DNA of 48,000 nucleotides from Candidatus Acidiferrales bacterium. Its GTDB lineage: Bacteria; Acidobacteriota; Terriglobia; Acidiferrales; DATBWB01. Location of the stretch: assembly GCA_036514995.1 (NCBI GenBank), contig DATBWB010000013.1, positions 1-48,000 of the forward strand, written 5' to 3'. The notes beneath the pieces were generated by a model. It was not told the origin of the DNA. It did no database searches and saw only the letters and a list, made by a program, of their open reading frames with translations. The translations under genes were made by a program, and so were the position numbers. Shown piece by piece: positions 8,205 through 18,233 of the stretch (position 1 is the stretch's first letter; each line of letters begins with the position of its first letter).

Positions 8205-8234
8205 AAATGGTTTGTCAATCGCAGAGGAGGCTCG

Positions 8235-8543
8235 ATGTACGCCGTCATTCGGACTGGTGGAAAGCAATACCGGGTAGCGCCGGGGGAGATCGTCAAGGTC
8301 GAGACGCTCCCGGGCGATGTCGGCGCGAAGGTCACCTTCGACGACGTACTGGCCGTGCGGCAGGACGACAGACTGCTCGGCAAGGCGGCGGCTGCCAAGG
8401 CGAAAGTGACCGGCACGATTGTCGAGCAAGGGCGGCACAAAAAGATCGTGGTCCTCAAATACAAGAGGACCAACCAGTACAAGATCCAGCGCGGGCATCG
8501 GCAGAATTACACCGCGGTCCAGGTCAGCGAGATCAAGGTCTAG
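8235..8543 (+). CDS. rplU: 50S ribosomal protein L21
   Basis: L21 is a 23S rRNA-binding protein of the large subunit. The 102-residue product is of normal length, opens with [14 protein letters not shown] and ends with the basic [16 protein letters not shown] block followed by the conserved TAVQVSEI end. GAGGAGG four bases before the ATG is a near-perfect ribosome-binding site. It is the first gene of rplU-rpmA, with rpmA 8 bp downstream, an order conserved across bacteria. The promoter at 8175-8204 drives the pair. Confidence 0.97.
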   Translation: MYAVIRTGGKQYRVAPGEIVKVETLPGDVGAKVTFDDVLAVRQDDRLLGKAAAAKAKVTGTIVEQGRHKKIVVLKYKRTNQYKIQRGHRQNYTAVQVSEIKV

Positions 8544-8551
8544 AGGTTCAA

Positions 8552-10005
<1,454 letters not shown>

Positions 10006-10035
10006 GGAGCGCCGGACTTAAGCCCGTCAGTCCCT

Positions 10036-10719
10036 ATGAGCGAGCGAGCGATTGGACTGTTTGGCGGCACGTTTGATCCGATCCACAGCGGGCACCTGGC
10101 GGCCGCGCGGGCAGCATGCCGCGAGTTTGGCCTGAGTGAGGTTCATTTTGTGCCCTCGGCCCGGCCGCCCCACAAGGCGGCGCGGGAGATGGCGCCCTTG
10201 GCCGATCGTTATGCCATGGTCGTGCTCGCCTGTGCCGGCTACCCCACCCTGATGGCTTCGCGGCTGGAGGCCGATATCAAGCGGCGGCGGCCTTACTATA
10301 CGCTCGAGACGGTCGAGCGGGCTCGCCACCGGTTTGGCCAGCGGGTGAAATTGTATTTCCTTTTGGGCGCCGATTCGTTTGAGGAGCTTCCGACGTGGAA
10401 GGATTGGGAGAAATTACTCGAGGCGTGCGATTTCATTGTGGTCAACCGTCCCGGGTACAGCCTCAAGCGGCTGCGGCGGGTGGTTCCCCGAGGGTTACTC
10501 GGCCGGCGGAGCGGCTCCGGGGGCGCGGCCCGGACAGGATCGGGTCGAGCGCGCGGCTGGATCGCTCTCCGGCGGACAGCGATCTATCTGCTGCGGGGCG
10601 TCGAGGTGCCGGTCTCTTCGACCACCATTCGCCAGCGCGCTGCCCGGGGCCTTTCTTTGCGCGGGATGGTGCCGCGAGTGGTTGAGGAGTATATTCGTCA
10701 GCGGAAGTTATACCGATAG
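10036..10719 (+). CDS. nadD: Nicotinate-nucleotide adenylyltransferase
   Basis: NadD adenylates nicotinate mononucleotide in NAD synthesis. The 227-residue product has the nucleotidyltransferase signature GGTFDPIHSGHL at the N-terminus, PPHK at about residue 45, LGADSFEELPTWKDW (residues ~113-127) and the C-terminal VSSTTIRQR. Between residues about 148 and 176 a Gly/Arg-rich stretch (GRRSGSGGAARTGSGRARG) has no counterpart in typical NadD and contains a diverged 23-nt palindromic element. The gene overlaps rsfS by one base at TAGTG, an arrangement suggesting translational coupling. The obgE-nadD-rsfS-rlmH order is common in bacteria. Confidence 0.94.
   Translation: MSERAIGLFGGTFDPIHSGHLAAARAACREFGLSEVHFVPSARPPHKAAREMAPLADRYAMVVLACAGYPTLMASRLEADIKRRRPYYTLETVERARHRFGQRVKLYFLLGADSFEELPTWKDWEKLLEACDFIVVNRPGYSLKRLRRVVPRGLLGRRSGSGGAARTGSGRARGWIALRRTAIYLLRGVEVPVSSTTIRQRAARGLSLRGMVPRVVEEYIRQRKLYR
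10528..10550. repeat. 23-nt palindromic element, diverged copy (nadD)
   Basis: GCCCGGAC, AGGA, TCGGGTC, GAGC: three changes from consensus with the length preserved. It begins at codon position 1 and is read as ARTGSGRA in a NadD insert. Confidence 0.6.
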
Positions 10720-11078
10720 TGAATCGAGCCCGTGATACTCTTCCGCCAGTGCTCGGCTGGGCCATTGCCGCGGCCCAGGAGAAAAAAGCGGAAAAGGTGA
10801 CCGTGCTCGATCTCCACGGAGTTGCTTCCTTCACCGATTATTTCTTGATCTGCAGCGGCACCAGCAACCGCCAGGTGCAGGCCATCAGCGATGCCGTGGA
10901 GCAGCGACTTGGCCAGGGGGGATGGAATCCGGCGCAAATTGAGGGCCGGGCGCTGGCCGAGTGGGTTTTGATGGACTATCGCGACTTCATCGTGCACATC
11001 TTCACCGAGCGCGCCCGGCTCTTCTACGACCTTGAGCGGCTCTGGCGTGCCTCCAAGCGCACCGAGATCGCGGAGTAG
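10719..11078 (+). CDS. rsfS: Ribosomal silencing factor RsfS
   Basis: RsfS binds L14 on the 50S subunit and blocks joining with the 30S subunit in slow growth. The 119-residue product shows the family blocks VLDLHGVASFTDYFLICSG, SNRQVQAISDAVE and the end region WVLMDYRDFIVHIF with YDLERLW. The start is a GTG overlapping the nadD stop by one base. Length and motifs are standard. It is followed after 7 bp by rlmH. Confidence 0.95.
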   Translation: MNRARDTLPPVLGWAIAAAQEKKAEKVTVLDLHGVASFTDYFLICSGTSNRQVQAISDAVEQRLGQGGWNPAQIEGRALAEWVLMDYRDFIVHIFTERARLFYDLERLWRASKRTEIAE

Positions 11079-11085
11079 GTCCGGG

Positions 11086-11514
11086 ATGAAGATTCGGCTG
11101 CTCATGCTGGGGAAGACGCGGGCGCCGGAACTGCGCGCGCTGTTGGATTTTTATGTTCGTCGGATTCTGCCCCTCTGTCCGATTGAGGTGACCGAGGTCC
11201 GGCCAGCCGTGGCCGCCCGGAACGGCATCACGAAAGAGTCTCGGAGCCACATCGTCCTGCTCGATGCCGCCGGCCGCGAATGGGACAGCCAGGAGTTTGC
11301 CCGATGGCTCAAGGGACTGCGCGAGCGTGGCACCCAGGAAATTGTCTTCGCGTGCGGCGATGCCGCCGGCTTTCCGGAATCGTGGCGCCGGCAGAGCGAC
11401 AGCAAGATTTCCCTTTCCCGCATGACGATGGCCCATGAGCTGGCGCGGGTCGTGCTGCTCGAACAGATCTACCGCGCCGTCACGAGCTTGCGCGGGCATC
11501 CCTATGCCAAGTGA
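11086..11514 (+). CDS. rlmH: 23S rRNA (pseudouridine-1915-N3)-methyltransferase RlmH
   Basis: RlmH is a SPOUT methyltransferase that modifies pseudouridine 1915 in helix 69 of 23S rRNA on the assembled ribosome. The 142-residue product has IRLLMLGKTR at the start, LLDAAGREWDSQEFA mid-way, a FACGDAAGF cofactor-loop motif (usual form IGGA.GF, so somewhat divergent), ISLSRMTMAHELARV and the C-terminal LLEQIYRA with HPYAK. The SPOUT knot residues are largely conserved. The ATG at 11086 is chosen because upstream in-frame codons overlap rsfS. It ends the rplU-to-rlmH cluster. Confidence 0.92.
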   Translation: MKIRLLMLGKTRAPELRALLDFYVRRILPLCPIEVTEVRPAVAARNGITKESRSHIVLLDAAGREWDSQEFARWLKGLRERGTQEIVFACGDAAGFPESWRRQSDSKISLSRMTMAHELARVVLLEQIYRAVTSLRGHPYAK

Positions 11515-11536
11515 GACGCGCCCATTACCCGCCGAG

Positions 11537-11556
11537 CCCCAGGCACCTGCCTGGGG
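11537..11556. repeat. Palindrome between rlmH and the corrinoid adenosyltransferase gene
   Basis: CCCCAGGC, loop ACCT, GCCTGGGG: a perfect 8-bp stem. No T-tract follows, so termination is doubtful. Confidence 0.7.
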
Positions 11557-11573
11557 GATACTGGGAATGTTAG

Positions 11574-12113
11574 ATGGATGAAAAGAAAAAAGGATTGATC
11601 ATCGTTTATACCGGCCCGGGGAAAGGCAAGACGACTGCCTCGCTCGGCGCGGCCTTTCGCGCCGTGGGACAGGGTCTGAAAGTGCTCATGGTGCAGTTCA
11701 TCAAAGGCTCGTGGCATTATGGCGAGCTGGATTCCGCGAAGATGCTGGGCGAGGACAAGATCAAGCTTCTGCCGATGGGCCGGGGATTCGTCAAGGTCGG
11801 CGCGGGGAAGCCTGACCCGGAAGATGTGCGGCTGGTGGAACAGGCGTGGGAGTTTTCGAGCGAGAAAATGCGTTCTTCGGAGTATGATTTGGTGATTCTG
11901 GACGAGATCAACTACGCGATCAGCTACAAGATGCTGGATCCTGACCGCGTGGTGGAAGCGCTCCGGCAGAAGCCGGAGATGGTGCACGTGATTCTGACCG
12001 GCCGGAACGCGCATCCCAAAATCGTCGAGATGGCCGATCTGGTCACCGAGATGCGCGAGGTAAAGCACCCGTACCAGAAAGGCATCGAGGCGCAGCGCGG
12101 CATAGACTACTGA
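11574..12113 (+). CDS. cobO: Cob(I)yrinic acid a,c-diamide adenosyltransferase (CobA/CobO/BtuR type)
   Basis: The enzyme transfers the adenosyl group of ATP to the cobalt of reduced corrinoids, giving adenosyl forms for B12-dependent enzymes. The 179-residue product has the family P-loop YTGPGKGKTTASLGAA near the N-terminus, VQFIKGSWHYGE, an acidic DLVILDEINYA Walker-B-like block, VILTGRNAHPKIVE and the C-terminal EVKHPYQKGIEAQRGIDY. Length is typical. No other cobalamin genes and no recognisable cobalamin riboswitch are in the window, so it may serve corrinoid salvage. This is an inference from context only. Confidence 0.93.
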   Translation: MDEKKKGLIIVYTGPGKGKTTASLGAAFRAVGQGLKVLMVQFIKGSWHYGELDSAKMLGEDKIKLLPMGRGFVKVGAGKPDPEDVRLVEQAWEFSSEKMRSSEYDLVILDEINYAISYKMLDPDRVVEALRQKPEMVHVILTGRNAHPKIVEMADLVTEMREVKHPYQKGIEAQRGIDY

Positions 12114-12202
12114 GATTCGTGGCCCGCGAACCGTGGCCCGTGTCCCGCAAAAACCAAACGGAACATGGGAGCGCACGGGTCGCGGATCACCGATCACGAA
12201 CC

Positions 12203-13054
<852 letters not shown>

Positions 13055-13112
13055 ATCACCGCATCGTGTTTTCGCGAGTCCCGGGTCCCGGTGGATCTCC
13101 TGAAATGTCGGC

Positions 13113-14552
13113 ATGAACTACGAGGACGCTGTCCGCTATCTGCTCTCGCTTGGCCGCGAAATGCGCGGGGTCAAGTTCGACCTCGAGAATATTGCGGCGC
13201 TCGCCGAAGCGCTCGGCCGGCCGCATCGGGCTTATCCCTCGGCCCACATCGCCGGGACGAACGGCAAAGGTTCGGTGGCGGCCATGCTCGATTCCATCCT
13301 GCGCCAGGTGGGTTTGCGCGTCGGGCTTTACACTTCGCCCCATCTCGTTCGCATCAATGAGCGGATCCGTGTAGCGGGTGAGGAAATTCCGGATGAGGAG
13401 TTTGCTCTGGCTTTCGAACGCGTCCGCGAAACAATCGAGCGGCTCATGGCCACCGGCGCGCTCAGGGCACATCCCACCTACTTCGAATTCCTCACCGCGA
13501 TGGCCTTTGACGTTTTCGCCCGCGAGCGCGTGGGCTTCGCCGTCTTCGAGGTCGGCATGGGCGGGCGGCTGGATGCGACGAACATTGTTTCCCCTGTCGT
13601 CTGCGTCATCACTCAAATTGATTTTGACCACGAAGCCTATCTGGGCCACTCGATTGAGCAGATTGCCGGTGAGAAAGCGGGCATTGTGAAGGCGGGCGTG
13701 CCGGTGGTTTGCGCGACCGGCCGCGAGGAAGCGACCCGGGTGATCGAGGCGCGGGCCGCTCGTGTGGGCGCCCCGGTGATCGATGTCGAGCGCGAATACC
13801 AGGTGAGCAAGGCTTCGGCGGAGCATGGGCGGTATCGCTTTGAGGTTCGTGCGCGAGATGGTTTCGCGGCACGTTGGTCGCTTGGTCTTGCCGGCCGCTT
13901 CCAGGTTCAGAATGCGCTTCTGGCGGCAGCGGCGGCGCGGCTACTTGCCCAACAAGGCGTGCCCGTCACGGATGCACACATCGCTCAGGGGCTGGCTTGC
14001 GTTCGCTGGCCCGGGCGGTTGGAGCGCCTGGAGTGGCCTCGAGCCGGCGAGCCCGAGTCGGGCGAGGGCGAGAAGGCCGATTCGTCCGCCGCGGCGGACT
14101 CAGGGCAGGCTCGGCCGCCGGTCTATTTGGACGGGGCGCACAATCCCGCCGGGGCGCGTGAGGTGGCGGCGTTCTGGCGCGAGCAACTGGGCCGAAAAAA
14201 GATTCATCTCGTCTATGGCGCCATGCAGGACAAGGCGGTGGAGGAGATCATGGAACTCCTTTTGCCGCTCGCCGCGACGGTTACGCTGACTGCGCCCAGC
14301 CAGCCCCGCGCCGCCAGCGCTGAGGCGCTGGCTGCCATGGCCCGCCATTTCAATGGCCGCGTCTTTGTCGAGCCTCAGCCGCTCAAGGCGCTCGACCGCG
14401 CCCGGGCGCTGGCGTCTCCGGAGGATGTCGTTTTTGTTACCGGTTCGTTGTATCTTGTCGGGGACATCCGCCGCCACTGGATGGAGGCTGGCGGGCTCGC
14501 CCAGACGGAAGCCCGCCGCGGTGGGGCGCGGCGGAGAACCGGGAACACATGA
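13113..14552 (+). CDS. folC: Bifunctional folylpolyglutamate / dihydrofolate synthase
   Basis: FolC adds glutamate to folates (and, in bifunctional types, to dihydropteroate). The ATP-binding motif is HIAGTNGKGSVAAML, followed by YTSPHLVRINERI, VGMGGRLDATN and ITQIDFDHEAYLG, which includes the Mur-ligase-type metal-binding histidine. The C-terminal domain has VYLDGAHNPAGARE. Between RLERLEW (residue ~308) and VYLDGAHNP, where the family normally has only a few residues, there are about 30 low-complexity residues encoded by palindromic repeats. This explains the 479-residue length against about 430. Its TGA overlaps the plsC ATG by four bases (ATGA). It lies 58 bp after accD. Confidence 0.94.
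   Translation: MNYEDAVRYLLSLGREMRGVKFDLENIAALAEALGRPHRAYPSAHIAGTNGKGSVAAMLDSILRQVGLRVGLYTSPHLVRINERIRVAGEEIPDEEFALAFERVRETIERLMATGALRAHPTYFEFLTAMAFDVFARERVGFAVFEVGMGGRLDATNIVSPVVCVITQIDFDHEAYLGHSIEQIAGEKAGIVKAGVPVVCATGREEATRVIEARAARVGAPVIDVEREYQVSKASAEHGRYRFEVRARDGFAARWSLGLAGRFQVQNALLAAAAARLLAQQGVPVTDAHIAQGLACVRWPGRLERLEWPRAGEPESGEGEKADSSAAADSGQARPPVYLDGAHNPAGAREVAAFWREQLGRKKIHLVYGAMQDKAVEEIMELLLPLAATVTLTAPSQPRAASAEALAAMARHFNGRVFVEPQPLKALDRARALASPEDVVFVTGSLYLVGDIRRHWMEAGGLAQTEARRGGARRRTGNT
14085..14110. repeat. 26-bp element shared with rnr (copy in folC)
   Basis: TCCGCCGCGGCGGA (a 14-bp perfect palindrome) followed by CTCAGGGCAGGC, identical base for base to 28761-28786 in rnr. Here it begins at codon position 1 and is read as SAAADSGQA. 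A related short palindrome (GCCCGAGTCGGGCGAG) lies just upstream at 14051-14066. Confidence 0.92.
14511..14528. repeat. 18-nt GC-rich repeat encoding ARRGGA (folC tail)
   Basis: GCCCGCCGCGGTGGGGCG, 16 of 18 bases identical to 22697-22714 in the Fn3 lipoprotein gene. Both are read in the same phase as ARRGGA and lie outside conserved domains. Confidence 0.6.
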
Positions 14553-15301
14553 AGAAATTTCTGGACGGGTTGAGCTACCTCCGCTCGCTCGTCGTCACCA
14601 TCCCCCTCATCTACCTCTATACGATCGTGATGGGGACGATCTCGCTCCTGGTGTCGCCGTTTGACCGCCGGGGAAACTTGCAGCATGCCTGCGCCCGCCT
14701 CTGGGCGCGGCTCATCATGACGACCAGCCTGGTGCGGGTTCGGGTGAGCGGGCTCGAGCACGTGGACACGCAGGCAACTTACGTCTATTGCGCCAACCAT
14801 CAGAGCTACCTCGATACCACGCTGCTGTTCGGGTATCTACCGGTTAAATTCCGCATCATGGCCAAGGCATCGCTCTTCCGTATACCCTTTCTCGGTTGGC
14901 ACCTGAAGCGCGCCGGGCATATGCCGATTGCGCGTGACAATGTCCGCCGCGCCGCCCGCAGTTTGCTCGAGGCGGCGGAGCATATCCGTGCCGGAACGCC
15001 AGTGGTGGTCTTCCCTGAGGGCGGCCGGAGCATCCCGGGGCCGCTCCAAGAGTTCCGAGCCGGTACGTTTCTCCTGGCCATCCGTGCCGGGGTGCCGGCG
15101 GTGCCGGTGGCCATCGTCGGCACGCGGGCAGCGCTCGCACCCCACTCCTGGCATATCCATCCGGCTCGCGTCGAGATGATCATCCACCCGCCCATCCCCA
15201 CTGAGGGCATGAGGACGAAGGATAGTGAACGACTGGCACAGCAAGTGCGCGAGGTGATAGCCGCGACCCTGGCTGCGCGGCGAGGCCGCTCGAGCCACTG
15301 A
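14549..15301 (+). CDS. plsC: 1-acyl-sn-glycerol-3-phosphate acyltransferase
   Basis: PlsC acylates lysophosphatidic acid to phosphatidic acid at the inner membrane. The 250-residue protein has an N-terminal membrane segment (about residues 12-35), the catalytic NHQSYLDT motif (NHx4D type), IPFLGWHLKRAG, the substrate-binding VVFPEGGRS and VPAVPVAIVGTR. These are the four acyltransferase blocks in the usual order. It is translationally coupled to folC through a 4-base overlap. It fits with accD upstream as a lipid-synthesis group. Confidence 0.94.
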   Translation: MKKFLDGLSYLRSLVVTIPLIYLYTIVMGTISLLVSPFDRRGNLQHACARLWARLIMTTSLVRVRVSGLEHVDTQATYVYCANHQSYLDTTLLFGYLPVKFRIMAKASLFRIPFLGWHLKRAGHMPIARDNVRRAARSLLEAAEHIRAGTPVVVFPEGGRSIPGPLQEFRAGTFLLAIRAGVPAVPVAIVGTRAALAPHSWHIHPARVEMIIHPPIPTEGMRTKDSERLAQQVREVIAATLAARRGRSSH

Positions 15302-15413
15302 ATCAGCCAAGTTGGAGGCGCCATTGCGTGTGCCTTCGACGAACCCTCCTCCTGAATTTGCCAACGCCGCATCCGGTTTGGAGAGCGGCGGCGAGCTGCC
15401 ACATCAAGAAAAA

Positions 15414-15435
15414 GCGGGAGAAAGCTCCCGCACTC
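15414..15435 (-). repeat. GCGGGAG hairpin, partial copy of the 27.9-kb palindrome
   Basis: On the minus strand GAGT is followed by GCGGGAG, loop CTTT, CTCCCGC; one base differs from the left half of the element at 27922-27978. The minus-strand hairpin is followed by TTTTTC, so it could act as a terminator in that direction, although no minus-strand gene ends here. Confidence 0.7.
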
Positions 15436-15475
15436 GATGGCACGCGGGTTGCCGCACCTTGAAGGCGATGTTAGG

Positions 15476-16249
15476 ATGGCAAACTCGATGTCTGGGAAAG
15501 CACAGCAAATACCGCGTATTGGCGTGCCGTATCGCAGCGTAAAGGAAGAGGCGGAGAACAGGCGCGACGCCTACGATAATTACCTACGCGCGCTAAGAGA
15601 GGCGGGCGGAGAACCTGTCGAAATCTCGCTCGTACTTTCAAGACCGCGCCTGGGGGAGCTGGCTCGCACGCTCGATGGTATCGTGCTGCCCGGCAGCCCT
15701 GCTGACGTTGATCCCAAGCGCTACGGCGCTCCGCGCCACCCGCGCTCAGGCGATCCCGACCCGCAGCGCGAGCAGACCGATTTCACGCTGCTCGACGCCG
15801 CCTTTGCCGCGAACAAGCCCGTGCTGGCGATCTGCTACGGCGTACAGCTTCTGAACGTCTATCTCGGCGGGAGCCTCGTGCAAGACATCCCGAGCGAGCT
15901 CGCCTCGGAGATCACGCACGACTGGCGTGGCCGCGCATCCGGCGCGCCGGAACCGTTTCATCCCGTCGGCATCGAAGCCGGGACGCGGTTGGTTCTGCTC
16001 GCCGGCGGAACCGAAGCGCGCGTAAACAGTTCGCACCATCAGTCGGTGCACCGGCCGGGAAGCGACTTGCGCGTCGTGGCGCGTGCGCCGGATGGCGTAG
16101 TGGAAGCGGTGGAATTCACAGGAAAAGACCAGTGGGTCATGGGCGTGCAATGGCACCCGGAACGCATGAAAGACGATGGGTTGTCCGAGGCGTTGTTCCG
16201 CGACCTGATCGCCGCTGCGCGCGCCGCGTTTGCGGGGGTCAGGGGCTAG
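15476..16249 (+). CDS. Class I glutamine amidotransferase-like hydrolase (peptidase C26, PuuD-like)
   Basis: Members of this family hydrolyse gamma-glutamyl bonds, for example of gamma-glutamyl-GABA in putrescine breakdown. The 257-residue product has RIGVPYRS near the start, IVLPGSPADVDPKRYG, the nucleophile elbow AICYGVQLLNVYLGGSLVQD (Cys at about residue 120), NSSHHQSVH and VMGVQWHPE carrying the catalytic His/Glu. No other polyamine genes are nearby, so the actual substrate is open. An in-frame ATG at 15437 would add 13 residues without family similarity. The ATG at 15476 or the next at 15488 is more likely. Flanking DNA carries low-complexity repeats. Confidence 0.85.
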   Translation: MANSMSGKAQQIPRIGVPYRSVKEEAENRRDAYDNYLRALREAGGEPVEISLVLSRPRLGELARTLDGIVLPGSPADVDPKRYGAPRHPRSGDPDPQREQTDFTLLDAAFAANKPVLAICYGVQLLNVYLGGSLVQDIPSELASEITHDWRGRASGAPEPFHPVGIEAGTRLVLLAGGTEARVNSSHHQSVHRPGSDLRVVARAPDGVVEAVEFTGKDQWVMGVQWHPERMKDDGLSEALFRDLIAAARAAFAGVRG

Positions 16250-16367
16250 GGCGCAGGTGGCAGGTGATAGGTGGTAGGTCTTAGGCGGTCGGTTTCTATT
16301 TTCTCTTTTCACTTTTCTGTTTTCGTCCGAGTTTCGATTTTCGAGTTTCGTTCTTTTCGGGGGCTGA
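16250..16367. repeat. Low-complexity intergenic repeats
   Basis: Two word-like blocks occupy the gap before the SDR gene. One is a GGTGG/AGGT-rich block (16254-16283). The other is a pyrimidine block of TTTCTATTTTC and TTTCGATTTTCG words (16291-16362). The second begins with a 33-nt sequence repeated after the SDR gene. Confidence 0.75.
16292..16324 (+). repeat. 33-nt direct repeat, left of the SDR gene
   Basis: Begins GTTTCTATTTTCTCTTTTC and ends TTTCTGTTTTC. It matches 17258-17290 at 30 of 33 positions, in the same orientation. The two copies bracket the SDR gene. Confidence 0.85.
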
Positions 16368-17132
16368 ATGATTTCTCTTCAAGGAAAGTCAGCAGTCATT
16401 ACCGGCGGTTCGCGGGGTATCGGCGCGGCCACGGTGAAGATGTTTGCCGAGGCCGGCGCCGACGTCGTTTTCAACTACTATCGCAGCCGCGAGGCAGCTC
16501 GGGAGGTGGAGCGGGCGGCCCAGAAGCACGGCACGCAGGTCGCCGGCGTCAAGGCGGAAGTGAGCCGGATGCGCGACGCCAAATCCCTTGTCGAATCGGC
16601 GGTCAAACGCTTTGGCCGCGTTGATATCCTGGTGGCCAACGCCGGCATCTGGAACGCGGAAGATTTGCCGATCGAGCAGATGACGGAGAAGCAGTGGGAT
16701 GAGATGCTGCGCATCAACGTGAAAGGCGTCTATAGCGTCATCCATTACGCTGTGCCGCCCATGATCGAGCAAAGAAGCGGCCGCATTATCGCCATCAGTT
16801 CCACCGCCGGGCAGCGCGGCGAGGCGCTTCACAGCCACTACGGCGCTTCCAAGGGGGCCATCATCAGCCTGGTGAGAGGGCTTTCGACCGAGCTCGCCCC
16901 GCATAATATTTTAGTCAACTGCGTCGCCCCGGGTTGGGTCGATACCGACATGGCGAGACCGGCCCTGGAGAAGGCATCCGAGCGCCGCAAGGTGCTGGCC
17001 ACCATCCCGCTGGGACGCATCGCCAAGCCGGAAGAAATCGCCGGGGCCATCGCGTTTCTGGCTTCGGATCTGGCCTCTTTTGTTACCGGAGAGGTCCTCA
17101 ACGTCAACGGGGGAGCGGTCCTGGCCGGTTGA
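16368..17132 (+). CDS. Short-chain dehydrogenase/reductase (FabG-like)
   Basis: An NAD(P)H-dependent oxidoreductase of the classical SDR family, 254 residues. Visible features are the cofactor motif GGSRGIGAAT (residues ~13-22), NAGIWNAE (the NAG motif), the catalytic serine in AISSTAGQRG, the YGASK active-site motif and the C-terminal VTGEVLNVNGG typical of FabG-like 3-oxoacyl-ACP reductases. There are no fatty-acid genes adjacent (accD and plsC are 2-3 kb upstream), so the substrate cannot be fixed. The ATG fits the family start. The gene is bracketed by a 33-nt direct repeat, which may mark it as an acquired cassette. Confidence 0.88.
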   Translation: MISLQGKSAVITGGSRGIGAATVKMFAEAGADVVFNYYRSREAAREVERAAQKHGTQVAGVKAEVSRMRDAKSLVESAVKRFGRVDILVANAGIWNAEDLPIEQMTEKQWDEMLRINVKGVYSVIHYAVPPMIEQRSGRIIAISSTAGQRGEALHSHYGASKGAIISLVRGLSTELAPHNILVNCVAPGWVDTDMARPALEKASERRKVLATIPLGRIAKPEEIAGAIAFLASDLASFVTGEVLNVNGGAVLAG

Positions 17133-17197
17133 TGGGCTTTTCCAGGGTTTGTCCCGGCCTCTGTTATAATCGCGGTCGCGGGCGATCCAGGGTTATG

Positions 17198-17215
17198 GAA
17201 ACTAGAAAATAGAAA
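17198..17215 (+). repeat. 18-nt AT-rich repeat (copy at right end of window)
   Basis: GAAACTAGAAAATAGAAA, identical to 47980-47997, 30.8 kb away. Both copies are intergenic. Confidence 0.85.
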
Positions 17216-17257
17216 AGAGAAAACAAAAGGCAGCAAGTAGTGCGTGGGCGCATGCTT

Positions 17258-17290
17258 GTTTCTATTTTCTCTTTTCTAATTTCTGTTTTC
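17258..17290 (+). repeat. 33-nt direct repeat, right of the SDR gene
   Basis: Partner of 16292-16324, differing only at three consecutive positions in the centre. Confidence 0.85.
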
Positions 17291-17310
17291 TGATTATGGA
17301 GGTGGAGGCG

Positions 17311-18123
17311 ATGAAGCGCGCGGTGTGGGTTTGCGCGCTGATGCTTTCTTTCGTCGCGCCACTCTCCGCCCAGTCCACCTCCGGCGTGGCCAGCCAGAAT
17401 GAGCTAAAGGCCAGGAAGGTGGTCGAGCAGATCATCGAAGCGTTGGGCGGGAAGGTTTATCAGACCTGGCGGGACCAGACCTGCACCGGCACCTTCTCCC
17501 AGTTTGGCCGTTCGGGCGAGGTGACCGGGTTTGTCAAGTTCGTGGACTACGTCAAACAGCCGGATAAAGAGCGCACCGAGTTCGGGAAAAAGCGCAATCT
17601 CATCCAGATGAATAACGGCCAGCAGGGCTGGGAACTCGATCGCGGCGGCGTCACCGAAATGTCTGCCGAGCGCGTCAAGCGCTTCCATGAAGAGCTCGCC
17701 AAGGACTTCAACACGATTCTCCGGGCCGGCCTCGGTCAAGAAGGCCTGCGGTTGCGCTACGAGGGCACCGACCTGGTGGATAACAAGCTCTGTGAGACGG
17801 TCGAGATCACGACTCCGACCCGTTTTGCGCTGCGCCTTACCGCCGAGCAAGCCACCCATTTGCCGGTGCGTGTCGCTTATTCCGACCGGGATGAAGAAAC
17901 GCGGGAGCGAATCGAGCTCGTGCTCACCCTGGGCAACTATCAAAAGGTGGATGGCATCCAGACGCCTTACTTCGTCTCCCGCACGCGGAATGGGATCAAG
18001 CGGTACGAAGCTCGCTATACCTCTTCGGATGGCCCTGCCTGCAAGTACAACACCGGCCTCACCGACGACCTTTTCACTAAAGCCTCTCTCGAGCAACGAT
18101 GGAAAGAAATCGGCAAAAAGTGA
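17311..18123 (+). CDS. Exported LolA-like / outer-membrane-lipoprotein-sorting-like protein
   Basis: The 270-residue product has a clear Sec signal peptide (MKRAVWVCALMLSFVAP, cleavage likely after LSAQ). The mature part reads as a beta-rich carrier-like fold, with NGQQGWELDRGG, VEITTPTRF and VDGIQTPYFVSRTRNG resembling LolA/LolB-type or outer-membrane-lipoprotein-sorting families. I do not recognise a named family, and the role is inferred only from fold-like pattern and export. The ATG at 17311 is chosen over one at 17296 because GGAGGTGGAGG lies immediately before it. No operon partner is evident. Confidence 0.7.
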   Translation: MKRAVWVCALMLSFVAPLSAQSTSGVASQNELKARKVVEQIIEALGGKVYQTWRDQTCTGTFSQFGRSGEVTGFVKFVDYVKQPDKERTEFGKKRNLIQMNNGQQGWELDRGGVTEMSAERVKRFHEELAKDFNTILRAGLGQEGLRLRYEGTDLVDNKLCETVEITTPTRFALRLTAEQATHLPVRVAYSDRDEETRERIELVLTLGNYQKVDGIQTPYFVSRTRNGIKRYEARYTSSDGPACKYNTGLTDDLFTKASLEQRWKEIGKK

Positions 18124-18162
18124 CGGGCAGAGGGAAGGAAGCCGAGCGCGGCAGCCGACCTC

Positions 18163-18222
18163 GAAGCTGGAACCTGGAGGCTTGAGGCTAGAACTTCCAG
18201 CTTCCAGTTTCCAGATTCCAGC
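18163..18222. repeat. CTGGAA-word inverted repeat
   Basis: GAAGCTGGAA (18163-18172) pairs perfectly with TTCCAGCTTC (18195-18204). Further TTCCAG words follow up to the next gene. This is the third distinct low-complexity spacer in the accessory region. Confidence 0.7.
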
Positions 18223-18233
18223 CTCTCGACTTT

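Larger units (their letters stand above)
17133..17310. other. Intergenic region with -10 box and AT-rich inverted repeats
   Basis: A perfect TATAAT stands at 17165-17170 but without a good -35. Downstream, AGAAAATAGAAAAGAG words (17203-17226) face TTTCTATTTTCTCTTTTC words (17259-17280) as an imperfect inverted repeat about 30 bp apart. The sequence ends in GGAGGTGGAGG just before the ATG of the next gene. Confidence 0.6.

Noticed and set aside
11514-11573. A cobalamin riboswitch before the adenosyltransferase gene
   Set aside because: The 59-bp gap is too short and lacks the B12-box; it holds only an 8-bp palindrome.
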